DNA of 5,643 nt from Clostridiales bacterium (GTDB taxonomy: Bacteria; Bacillota; Clostridia; Oscillospirales; CAG-272), in assembly GCA_016280525.1 (NCBI GenBank), contig JAEEGW010000384.1:1-5643 (forward strand), read 5' to 3'. Both the position numbers and the translations under genes were made by a program. Under the pieces are notes generated by a model, which saw only the letters and a program-made list of their open reading frames with translations, ran no database searches and had not been told where the DNA came from. Numbering within the stretch: the first letter of the stretch is position 1; each line of letters opens with the position of its first letter. Shown in pieces: positions 1 through 5,368 of the stretch.

Positions 1-1
1 A

Positions 2-622
2 TTCATCCCCGGCGGTTTCTCCGGCGGTGACGAGCCGGACGGCTCCGGCAAGTTCATAACCGCGTTTTTCAGAAACGGCGAGATAAAAGAGGGCGTAGCC
101 GACCTGCTTGACCGTCGCGACGGTCTGATCTGCGGTATCTGCAACGGCTTCCAGGCGCTTATAAAACTCGGTCTTGTGCCGTACGGCAAAATAATTGACG
201 CGGACGAACATTGCCCGACCCTGACTTTCAACACAATAGCGCGCCACCAGTCGAGAATAGTGAGAACCCGCATAGCGTCAAACAAGTCTCCGTGGCTTGC
301 TTTGACCGAGGTCGGCGACGTTTACAGCGTGCCGATATCGCACGGCGAGGGCAGATTCATAGCGGAGGAAGCTCTTATAAAACAACTTGCCGCAAACGGA
401 CAGATAGCCACGCAGTACGTGGACGAGCACGGCGAACCGACTAATGATATACGATACAACCCGAACGGCTCCATGTACGCGATAGAGGGCATTACTTCAC
501 CGGACGGCAGAGTTTTCGGCAAAATGGGACACAGTGAGCGCAAAGGCACGGGCTTATACAAAAACGTACCCGGCTGCTACGACATAAAAATGTTTGAAGC
601 GGCGGTAAAATATTTTAAATAA
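2..622 (+). CDS. purL: Phosphoribosylformylglycinamidine synthase (PurL), C-terminal glutaminase domain, 5'-truncated
   Basis: The window opens inside this gene; 206 codons plus TAA are visible, in the frame starting at base 2. The fragment is the class-I glutamine amidotransferase domain. The nucleophile is in GICNGFQAL (Cys at fragment residue 47, bases 140-142), and the His-Glu pair is in MGHSER (His177, Glu179). The block SHGEGRF and the ending YDIKMFEAAVKYF are typical of the long single-chain PurL of clostridia and streptococci (about 1,200-1,250 aa), in which this domain is fused to the synthase part. The domain hydrolyses glutamine and passes ammonia to the synthase, which converts FGAR to FGAM using ATP in cytoplasmic purine synthesis. 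All triad residues are present, so the domain looks active. A separate PurQ subunit is less likely, because the end of the protein resembles the fused type, but the N-terminal part is outside the window. glyA follows after 11 nt, suggesting co-transcription. Confidence 0.93.
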   Translation, partial: FIPGGFSGGDEPDGSGKFITAFFRNGEIKEGVADLLDRRDGLICGICNGFQALIKLGLVPYGKIIDADEHCPTLTFNTIARHQSRIVRTRIASNKSPWLALTEVGDVYSVPISHGEGRFIAEEALIKQLAANGQIATQYVDEHGEPTNDIRYNPNGSMYAIEGITSPDGRVFGKMGHSERKGTGLYKNVPGCYDIKMFEAAVKYFK

Positions 623-633
623 CGGGGGAGAAT

Positions 634-1872
634 ATGAATTTCTTTGACGAACTGAAAAACTACGACGCGGATGTATACGCCGCGTGCGAGGCGGAGCTAT
701 TGAGGCAAAGACAGAATATAGAGCTAATAGCGAGCGAAAACATAGTATCTAAGGCGGTGCTTCTGGCCGCCGGCGGCGTGCTTACGAACAAATACGCGGA
801 GGGTTATCCCGGCAAGCGTTATTACGGCGGCTGCGGCTGTGTTGACGTTGTGGAGGATATAGCGAGAGACCGCGCAAAGAAGCTGTTCGGCGCGGAGCAC
901 GCAAACGTTCAGCCGCACTGCGGAGCCTCGGCTAACCTCGCGGTGTTCTTTGCTCTGCTTCAGCCGGGCGACACGGTAATGGGTATGAATTTGTCCGAGG
1001 GCGGTCACCTCTCTCACGGCTCTCCCGTCAATATCTCCGGTAAATATTTCAACGTCGTACCTTACGGCGTTGACAAGGTCACGGAGATGATAGATTACGA
1101 CGAAATGGAGCGCATAGCGAAAGAGTGCAGACCGAAGCTCATAGTCGTAGGCGCTTCCGCTTATTCAAGAATTATAGATTTCAAGCGCTGCCGTGAGATA
1201 GCGGATACGGTCGGCGCGTATCTTATGGTGGATATGGCGCACATCGCCGGTCTCGTTGCGGCGGGCGTTCATCCGTCCCCCGTTCCGTACGCGCACGTTG
1301 TAACGACCACCACGCACAAGACGCTCCGCGGTCCGCGCGGCGGTATGATACTTTGCAAAGAGGAATTTGCTAAACAGATAGACAAGGCGATATTCCCCGG
1401 CACGCAAGGCGGTCCTTTGATGCATATAATCGCCGCGAAAGCCGTGGCGTTGGGCGAGGCGATGACGGACGAATTCAAGGAATACGGCAGACAGATAGTC
1501 AGAAACGCCGCGGTTCTCTGCGACGGACTGAAAGCCCGCGGACTTAACATAGTTTCCGGCGGCACGGACAACCACCTCATGCTCATAAATCTCGTCGGCA
1601 AAGACATCTCCGGCAAGGAGCTTGAAAGGCGCCTTGACGAGGTGCATATCACCGCGAACAAAAACACCGTACCGAACGATCCGGCAAGCCCGTTCATCAC
1701 AAGCGGTCTGCGCGTAGGCACTCCCGCCGTCACGAGCAGAGGCTTCAAGGAGCCGGAAATGAAGCTCATAGCGGACTTCATAGCGGACATAACGGAAGAT
1801 TTTGACGGATGCAAAGACAGGATATCCGAACAGGTCGTAGATCTTTGCTCACGTTTCCCGATATATCAATAA
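634..1872 (+). CDS. glyA: Serine hydroxymethyltransferase
   Basis: This 412-aa protein has the usual bacterial SHMT length. It is a cytoplasmic PLP enzyme that converts serine plus tetrahydrofolate to glycine plus 5,10-methylene-THF. Visible landmarks are NIELIASEN (residues 28-36), NKYAEGYPGKRYYGG (52-66), GGHLSHGSPVN, the PLP-lysine motif TTTTHKTLRGPRGG with Lys229 (the same number as in E. coli), and SGLRVGTPA with the substrate-carboxylate Arg360. In the PLP-phosphate loop the common PHSGSQAN reads PHCGASAN (C96, A98), a mild oddity. The ATG at 634 is preceded by GGGGGAG (624-630) with only 3 nt between them, which is close, but no better start is seen and the N-terminus MNFFDELKNYD fits the family. 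Of 28 Ile codons about 21 are ATA. The gene lies between purL and fhs and links glycine and C1 supply to purine synthesis. Confidence 0.97.
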   Translation: MNFFDELKNYDADVYAACEAELLRQRQNIELIASENIVSKAVLLAAGGVLTNKYAEGYPGKRYYGGCGCVDVVEDIARDRAKKLFGAEHANVQPHCGASANLAVFFALLQPGDTVMGMNLSEGGHLSHGSPVNISGKYFNVVPYGVDKVTEMIDYDEMERIAKECRPKLIVVGASAYSRIIDFKRCREIADTVGAYLMVDMAHIAGLVAAGVHPSPVPYAHVVTTTTHKTLRGPRGGMILCKEEFAKQIDKAIFPGTQGGPLMHIIAAKAVALGEAMTDEFKEYGRQIVRNAAVLCDGLKARGLNIVSGGTDNHLMLINLVGKDISGKELERRLDEVHITANKNTVPNDPASPFITSGLRVGTPAVTSRGFKEPEMKLIADFIADITEDFDGCKDRISEQVVDLCSRFPIYQ

Positions 1873-1887
1873 AAGGAGATTAAAACA

Positions 1888-3561
1888 ATGGCTTACCTGA
1901 CAGACCTTGAGATCGCGCAGAAGTGCGAACTGCAGCCCATTTACAAAATAGCCGAAAAAGCGGGGATAGACGAAAAATTCGTCGAACCTTACGGCAAATA
2001 CAAGGCGAAAATAGATTTTTCCGCCGCGGAGGGCAAAGATAAAAACGGCAAACTCATACTCGTTACGGCAATAACGCCCACGCCCGCGGGCGAGGGCAAG
2101 ACAACGACGACGATCGGACTTGCGGACGGACTTTCAAGAATAGGCAAAAAAGTTACCGTCGCGCTGCGCGAACCGTCGCTCGGTCCCGTGTTCGGCGTCA
2201 AGGGCGGAGCCGCCGGCGGCGGTTACGCTCAGGTCGTGCCTATGGAGGATATAAACCTGCATTTCACCGGCGACTTCCACGCTATAGGTGCGGCGAACAA
2301 CCTGCTTGCCGCAATGCTCGACAACCATATACAGCAGGGCAACAGCTTGGGCATTGACGTGCGCAAGATCACGTGGAGACGCTGCGTTGATATGAACGAC
2401 AGACAGCTGCGCTTTATCGTTGACGGCCTCGGCGGCAAGGCGAACGGCGTTCCGCGCGAGGACGGCTACGACATAACCGTCGCGTCGGAGATAATGGCGG
2501 TGTTCTGCCTGTCAAATTCGATAGCCGACTTGAAAGCAAGGCTGTCAAGGATAATCGTCGGCTACACTTACGACGACAAGCCCGTGACGGCTGCCGATCT
2601 GAAAGCCGTAGGCGCCATGACCGCGCTGTTAAAGGACGCGCTGAAACCGAATCTCGTCCAGACGCTCGAGGGTACGCCCGCGTTCGTACACGGCGGCCCG
2701 TTTGCGAATATAGCGCACGGCTGCAACTCCGTACAGGCGACGAAGCTCGCGCTCAAATTAGCCGATTACACGGTCACGGAAGCCGGATTCGGCGCGGATC
2801 TCGGCGCTGAAAAATTCCTTGACATAAAGTGCAGAGCCGCGGGACTGAAACCCGACGCGGTAGTTATAGTCGCGACGGTCAGAGCGCTTAAAATGCACGG
2901 CGGTTTAGCGAAAACCGAGCTTGCAAACGAGGACTTAGGCGCGCTTGAAAAGGGCATACCCAACCTTCTGCGCCACGTTTCAAATATCAAAAACGTGTAC
3001 GGTCTGCCGTGCGTCGTGGCGGTCAACCGCTTCCCGACCGATACTGATAAAGAAATTGAATTCATTATCGCAAAATGTAAAGAGCTCGGCGTCAACGTCA
3101 GACTTTCCACCGTCTGGGCGGAAGGCGGGGCCGGCGGCGAGGAGCTCGCGCGCGAGGTCGTACGGCTGTGCGAGGAGGAAAAAGGCGATTTCCGCTTCTC
3201 GTACGAGCTCGATATGAGCATAAAGGAGAAAATAGAAGCGGTAGTCACAAAGATATACGGCGGCAGGGATATAACCGTTATGCCCGCGGCGCAGAAGCAG
3301 ATAGAACAGCTTGAAAAACTCGGCTTCGGCAATCTGCCCGTGTGCATAGCAAAAACGCAGTACAGCTTTTCCGACGATCCGAAGCTGCTCGGCGCGCCGG
3401 AGGACTTCACCGTTACGGTAAAGAACGTAAAAGTCTCCGCCGGAGCCGGATTCATTGTAGTACTCACCGGCGACATCCTGACGATGCCCGGCCTTCCCAA
3501 ATCCCCCGCCGCCGAGCGCATAGACGTAGACGACGACGGAACGATACACGGACTGTTTTGA
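1888..3561 (+). CDS. fhs: Formate--tetrahydrofolate ligase (10-formyl-THF synthetase)
   Basis: This full-length 557-aa protein matches the usual size of bacterial FTHFS (about 555-560). It joins formate to tetrahydrofolate with ATP to give 10-formyl-THF, the formyl donor for purine ring closure and, in acetogens, the entry to the methyl branch of the Wood-Ljungdahl pathway. Seen directly: the P-loop TPAGEGKTT (residues 65-73), family signature one GVKGGAAGGGY (103-113), the following block INLHFTGDFHAI (122-133), and family signature two VATVRALKMHGG (328-339). The start at 1888 has AGGAG (1874-1878) at good distance, 15 nt after the glyA stop. An intrinsic terminator begins about 40 nt after the stop, so fhs is probably the last gene of the operon. 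The gene alone does not show acetogenesis, since many fermenting gut clostridia use it only for purines. No frameshift or missing key residue was seen. Confidence 0.98.
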   Translation: MAYLTDLEIAQKCELQPIYKIAEKAGIDEKFVEPYGKYKAKIDFSAAEGKDKNGKLILVTAITPTPAGEGKTTTTIGLADGLSRIGKKVTVALREPSLGPVFGVKGGAAGGGYAQVVPMEDINLHFTGDFHAIGAANNLLAAMLDNHIQQGNSLGIDVRKITWRRCVDMNDRQLRFIVDGLGGKANGVPREDGYDITVASEIMAVFCLSNSIADLKARLSRIIVGYTYDDKPVTAADLKAVGAMTALLKDALKPNLVQTLEGTPAFVHGGPFANIAHGCNSVQATKLALKLADYTVTEAGFGADLGAEKFLDIKCRAAGLKPDAVVIVATVRALKMHGGLAKTELANEDLGALEKGIPNLLRHVSNIKNVYGLPCVVAVNRFPTDTDKEIEFIIAKCKELGVNVRLSTVWAEGGAGGEELAREVVRLCEEEKGDFRFSYELDMSIKEKIEAVVTKIYGGRDITVMPAAQKQIEQLEKLGFGNLPVCIAKTQYSFSDDPKLLGAPEDFTVTVKNVKVSAGAGFIVVLTGDILTMPGLPKSPAAERIDVDDDGTIHGLF

Positions 3562-3601
3562 GTTTAGAGTTTACAGTTATAAGAATAAAAAAGGCGAGAT
3601 T

Positions 3602-3636
3602 GGGACACTTGCGACAGAGCAGGTGTCCCGTTTTTT
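3602..3636 (+). terminator. Intrinsic terminator of the purL-glyA-fhs operon
   Basis: An 11-bp stem GGGACACTTGC (3602-3612) pairs with GCAGGTGTCCC (3619-3629) with one G-U pair, around the six-base loop GACAGA. After one G comes a run of six T (3631-3636). It sits about 40 nt after the fhs stop. An A-run (3588-3593) lies on the far side, so transcripts arriving on the minus strand might also stop here, but less well because the T-run is then about 9 nt from the stem. Confidence 0.92.
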
Positions 3637-3687
3637 GTAATTGATGTTGACAATAATAAAATATGTGATTTTTACGCGAAACCAACG

Positions 3688-3864
3688 CAAAAGCGCTTTT
3701 GACAACCGTCTGCCGTCAAAAGTGCTCCGCGCTCTTTGTGTTGCCGTTCCGTGAGCGGCAATTTCGTTAGCTTACCGCAGGCGTTGTCGGGCGTGAAGCC
3801 CGCAAATATGTTGACACCGATATTCAGTTTTCGTACTTTTCCCGCATAAATCGACAAAATCACA
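3688..3864 (-). ncRNA. Candidate structured small RNA downstream of an SOS-type promoter
   Basis: A transcript starting about 7 nt after the minus-strand -10 box (near 3864) would fold into three successive stems: CGGGC/GCCCG at 3788-3802 (5 bp), TTGCCG/CGGCAA at 3741-3761 (6 bp), and the 12-bp stem at 3692-3726. No Shine-Dalgarno sequence or known domain is seen in its coding frames. The only long frame (3899 down to 3672) begins upstream of the expected transcription start. Its first in-frame start after the -10 is a GTG at 3863-3861, practically at the 5' end, so a leaderless protein of about 63 aa is the main alternative. I recognise no known RNA family. The transcript is inferred from promoter and folding alone. 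Confidence 0.25.
3692..3726 (-). terminator. Long stem-loop, possible weak terminator for a minus-strand transcript
   Basis: The plus-strand arms AGCGCTTTTGAC (3692-3703) and GTCAAAAGTGCT (3715-3726) form a 12-bp stem with one wobble around an 11-base loop. Read on the minus strand the stem is followed only by a short T-rich stretch (TTTGCGTTGGTTT), so it would be a weak terminator. It lies about 140 nt downstream of the minus-strand promoter at 3871-3899. It might instead be a structural stem of an RNA or a protein-binding inverted repeat. Confidence 0.35.
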
Positions 3865-3870
3865 GATATC

Positions 3871-3899
3871 ATTATACAGAACACATGTTCGTTTGTCAA
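3871..3899 (-). promoter_or_regulatory. Minus-strand promoter with LexA (SOS) box in the spacer
   Basis: On the minus strand TTGACA (3899-3894) and TATAAT (3876-3871) are both perfect sigma-A consensus hexamers with an ideal 17-nt spacer. The spacer contains GAAC-ATGT-GTTC (3879-3890 on the plus strand), matching the Gram-positive LexA/DinR operator core GAAC-N4-GTTC with both half-sites intact. LexA bound here would block RNA polymerase, as at known SOS promoters. No recombination or repair gene follows within the window on this strand, which is unusual. Promoter elements are seen directly; LexA control is inferred from the box and its placement. Confidence 0.68.
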
Positions 3900-3935
3900 T
3901 AGGCTAAATCAAAAAAACGCGTCAATTCTCTCAGA

Positions 3936-3953
3936 TGTCGGTATTTACCGACA
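3936..3953. promoter_or_regulatory. 18-bp palindrome, possible operator
   Basis: TGTCGGTA-TT-TACCGACA is a perfect inverted repeat with 8-bp arms and a 2-base centre. It lies 37 bp upstream of the minus-strand -35 box and about 60 bp upstream of the plus-strand promoter at 4014, the right size and place for a dimeric repressor or activator site. No T-run follows on either strand, so it is not a terminator. The binding protein is unknown. Confidence 0.4.
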
Positions 3954-4013
3954 ACTTAAAATCGACACGAGTCATTTTTCCTTGTTATTTCTCAATAATT
4001 TCGCCTTTATGGC

Positions 4014-4042
4014 TTGCAATTCCGCATATTGTGTGCTATAAT
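4014..4042 (+). promoter_or_regulatory. Strong sigma-A promoter driving the small ORF and lipoprotein gene
   Basis: TTGCAA (4014-4019), a 17-nt spacer, and TATAAT (4037-4042) preceded by GTGTGC (G at -2 relative to the hexamer) form a near-consensus housekeeping promoter. Transcription should start near 4049. No comparably good promoter is seen between here and the lipoprotein start at 4312, so that gene probably has a leader of about 260 nt that includes the hairpin at 4077-4170. Confidence 0.72.
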
Positions 4043-4076
4043 AAACTGAATTATAATATTCGGAAAAACATTACAG

Positions 4077-4170
4077 AAAGGGGCTTGACAAAAATGAAGA
4101 ACAGCGCGACAATCTTGTCGGTCAGTCAGTCAAGGGTAACCCTGCCTGCTTCTTTTGTCAATACCTTTTT
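4077..4170 (+). promoter_or_regulatory. Long RNA hairpin masking the ribosome binding site and start of a 36-codon ORF
   Basis: TTGACAAAA (4085-4093) pairs perfectly with TTTTGTCAA (4153-4161). After a two-base bulge (AT of the start codon) GAAG (4096-4099) pairs with CTTC (4149-4152), and after a second bulge CAG (4102-4104) pairs with CTG (4146-4148). Outward, the purine-rich AAAGGGG (4077-4083), the likely Shine-Dalgarno sequence, can pair with CCTTTTT (4164-4170), with two G-U pairs. Two small hairpins sit inside: CGACAA/TTGTCG (4107-4120) and AGGG/CCCT (4133-4143). The RNA could therefore hide the ribosome binding site and start codon. Which signal, if any, opens it is unknown. It matches no riboswitch class I recognise. 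Confidence 0.45.
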
Positions 4171-4204
4171 GAAAAAAATCAATCGGCGCGATGCACTCGC
4201 TTGA
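4094..4204 (+). CDS. Possible 36-aa peptide in the lipoprotein-gene leader
   Basis: An ATG at 4094, 10 nt after AAAGGGG (4077-4083), opens a 36-codon frame ending in TGA at 4202-4204. It starts about 45 nt downstream of the expected transcription start of the 4014-4042 promoter. The same frame is open further upstream to an ATG at 3935, but that lies before the promoter and has no ribosome binding site. The peptide has no signal sequence or membrane segment. It is Ser/Thr-rich at first and basic near the end (FLKKINRRDALA), and its DALA end loosely resembles C-terminal protease tags. The start is buried in the hairpin at 4077-4170, which argues either for regulated translation or for the frame being accidental within a structured RNA. 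I recognise no family. It could be a leader peptide controlling the lipoprotein gene, an independent small protein, or nothing. Confidence 0.33.
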   Translation: MKNSATILSVSQSRVTLPASFVNTFLKKINRRDALA

Positions 4205-4205
4205 C

Positions 4206-4226
4206 GCGGGTTTGTCTCGCCTTTTT
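4206..4226 (+). terminator. Weak terminator-like hairpin or attenuator in the leader
   Basis: GCGGG (4206-4210) pairs with CTCGC (4216-4220), one G-U pair, around the loop TTTGT, followed by C and five T (4222-4226). It begins right after the stop codon of the 36-codon ORF. The stem is only 5 bp, so any termination would be partial. The position between promoter and lipoprotein gene would suit an attenuator, or the 3' end of a stand-alone small RNA of about 175 nt. Confidence 0.3.
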
Positions 4227-4311
4227 CCGTTCTCCAAAGCGTCGGCGGACCGTTCCCCGTTCGTGATCCCGTTGGGATAGAAAATAAAAAACTAAAACCA
4301 GGAGGCCACTT

Positions 4312-4998
4312 ATGAAAAAGTTACTTATACTCGCGCTTGCTCTCTTGATGATCGTCAGCCTGGCGGCTTGCAAAGGCAACGATCCCGGAAGCACCGGCAC
4401 AAACCCGTCCGCAAGCAGCACCGGTGATAATCAGCAGTCCGGAAACGAGTCCGGCAACAGCAACACCTCGCAAAGCGGCAATAACGCCGAGGCGGCTAAA
4501 CTCACCGGAAAGCTCAATCTCATCGAACTCGACGACAGGGATCCGTCCGTACTTCGCGGCGTGACCATCACAGGCAACCGTGCCGGCACTGCGGACGGCT
4601 TCAACAGCAAAGAGTCTTCCCTTACCGACGTCCGCTGCATCTTTGAACTGAACGAGTGGGTCTATTTCTACCCGGATACCGACAAAGACTATGCTCTTCG
4701 CGTCTGGATACTCAAGCACCGCGACGATCAGGAGTATTACAACAAAGCCAAATTCTCCGATCTCGATCCGAACTTTGCGAACTATTGCGATCTTCATTAT
4801 CCCGAGGATGCGGAAAATCCGGATGGATCGGAATGGGGCAGCTTCTATCTGAACACGTACGAATGCGAACCGGGCTATTATGATTTTGTTTTCACCTACG
4901 AGGGAAAAGCGATCGCCACATTGCTGACCCGCTTCTATAACGAAAATGAACTCATCGTCAAATCCGACGCGGAGCTTGAAGCTCTGATGCACGAATGA
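4312..4998 (+). CDS. Secreted lipoprotein of unknown function
   Basis: This 228-aa protein begins with a clear lipoprotein signal peptide: MKK, a hydrophobic core (residues 4-17), and the lipobox LAAC with the lipidated cysteine at position 20. Residues 21-62 are a low-complexity Gly/Ser/Asn/Gln/Thr linker, typical for lifting a lipoprotein domain off the membrane. The remaining ~165 residues look like one small globular domain, rich in aromatic and acidic residues (for example EWVYFYPDTDKDYALRVW and GYYDFVFTYEGKAIATLL), probably mostly beta-strand. No family, catalytic motif or binding motif is recognised. AGGAGG (4300-4305) is well placed before the ATG. Its isoleucine codons are mostly ATC (6 of 8), unlike the ATA-rich genes to the left, hinting at a different history or expression level. 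The gene stands alone, driven by the 4014 promoter, and its stop codon abuts a repeat region. It is probably anchored to the outer face of the membrane. Confidence 0.88.
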   Translation: MKKLLILALALLMIVSLAACKGNDPGSTGTNPSASSTGDNQQSGNESGNSNTSQSGNNAEAAKLTGKLNLIELDDRDPSVLRGVTITGNRAGTADGFNSKESSLTDVRCIFELNEWVYFYPDTDKDYALRVWILKHRDDQEYYNKAKFSDLDPNFANYCDLHYPEDAENPDGSEWGSFYLNTYECEPGYYDFVFTYEGKAIATLLTRFYNENELIVKSDAELEALMHE

Positions 4999-5013
4999 GC
5001 GGTGGGGGTTCCC
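4997..5013 (+). repeat. 17-bp direct repeat, copy 1, overlapping the lipoprotein stop codon
   Basis: GAGCGGTGGGGGTTCCC occurs here and again at 5145-5161. The GA of the lipoprotein TGA stop codon is the first two bases of this copy, so the repeat region starts exactly at the end of the gene. The core GGGGTTCCCC is present a third time at 5127-5136. Confidence 0.75.
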
Positions 5014-5050
5014 CGCCCCCCTATCCACCCCCTTAATCCCCCTCCACCCC

Positions 5051-5072
5051 CCCCGACTGTGTCGGGGCTTTT
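5051..5072 (+). terminator. Intrinsic terminator after the lipoprotein gene
   Basis: CCCCGAC (5051-5057) pairs perfectly with GTCGGGG (5061-5067) around the loop TGT, followed by C and TTTT (5069-5072). It lies 52 nt after the lipoprotein stop and is the first good terminator downstream of it. The T-run is short but the stem is very GC-rich. Confidence 0.65.
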
Positions 5073-5103
5073 CATGTGATTCCTGCCCGCCGCCGCGCCC
5101 CCT

Positions 5104-5118
5104 CGGATCTTTGATCCG
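5104..5118. repeat. Perfect triloop hairpin CGGATC-TTT-GATCCG
   Basis: This is a 6-bp perfect inverted repeat with a TTT loop and no T-run after it, so it is not a terminator. It has the same design as the hairpins at 5590-5606 and 5620-5634 (GATC or GGTTC-type arms around TTT or TGT). Confidence 0.6.
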
Positions 5119-5132
5119 TGGGAGCCGGGGTT

Positions 5133-5155
5133 CCCCACCGCGAAGAGCGGTGGGG
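5133..5155. repeat. Perfect 9-bp inverted repeat overlapping the second 17-bp direct repeat
   Basis: CCCCACCGC (5133-5141) pairs with GCGGTGGGG (5147-5155) around the loop GAAGA. The right arm is part of the second copy of the 17-bp direct repeat (5145-5161). Because the first copy at 4997-5013 carries the same GCGGTGGGG, it could pair with 5133-5141 instead, giving two alternative folds. Confidence 0.65.
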
Positions 5156-5161
5156 GTTCCC
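5145..5161 (+). repeat. 17-bp direct repeat, copy 2
   Basis: This is an exact second copy of GAGCGGTGGGGGTTCCC from 4997-5013, 148 bp downstream. The bases before it (GA rather than the AT of the gene end) and after it (GGGAGGGG versus CGCCCCC) differ, which marks the repeat limits on both sides. Confidence 0.75.
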
Positions 5162-5368
5162 GGGAGGGGAAAGAGGGGCTTGGGGGTTGACGAGCCTTGC
5201 GCTTCCGGGGGAAGATGAAGCAAGGCGAGGAAAGCGCAGCGGTCGAAAGAAATCAAGCACAGTCGCGGTAGCGACGCGAAGATTTTTTCGGGCACCGCAA
5301 GCGGGCAGGGGTGGGCTCCCACCAACGAAATCTGCACGGCACAAAGACCCGTGCCGCCTAACTTGTAG

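Larger units (their letters stand above)
3637..4013. other. Intergenic regulatory stretch without a supported protein gene
   Basis: Between the fhs terminator and the next plus-strand promoter no reading frame has a credible ribosome binding site together with a recognisable protein. What the stretch does hold is a minus-strand SOS-type promoter (3871-3899), three stem-loops downstream of it (3788-3802, 3741-3761 and 3692-3726), and an 18-bp palindrome (3936-3953). The density of structure suggests regulatory or non-coding function rather than empty spacer, but a decayed gene cannot be excluded. Confidence 0.6.

Noticed and set aside
2766..3521. Open frame of 251 codons on the minus strand inside fhs
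   Set aside because: It lies fully antisense to a clearly identified fhs, is Ser/Pro-rich without any domain, and has no ribosome binding site; it is a shadow of a GC-rich gene.
3672..3899. 75-codon minus-strand frame as an SOS-regulated protein
   Set aside because: Its ATG overlaps the -35 box, so it cannot be the start of a transcript from that promoter; only a leaderless GTG start at 3863 would work, and no family is recognisable. Kept only as an alternative to the small RNA.
4085..4090. TTGACA as a second -35 box in the leader
   Set aside because: No acceptable -10 hexamer lies 16-18 nt downstream; the sequence is better explained as an arm of the 4077-4170 hairpin.
3935..4204. 89-codon version of the small plus-strand ORF
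   Set aside because: The upstream ATG precedes the promoter at 4014-4042, lies within the palindrome region, and has no ribosome binding site; only the ATG at 4094 is plausible.
4266..4278. Terminator before the lipoprotein gene (ATCCC-GTT-GGGAT)
   Set aside because: The stem is only 5 bp and is followed by an A-rich, not T-rich, stretch on the plus strand; on the minus strand the T-run comes before the stem.
4321..5337. Open frame of 338 codons on the minus strand across the lipoprotein gene and repeat region
   Set aside because: Two thirds is antisense to a gene with a clear signal peptide, and the rest translates hairpin repeats. No start signal or domain.
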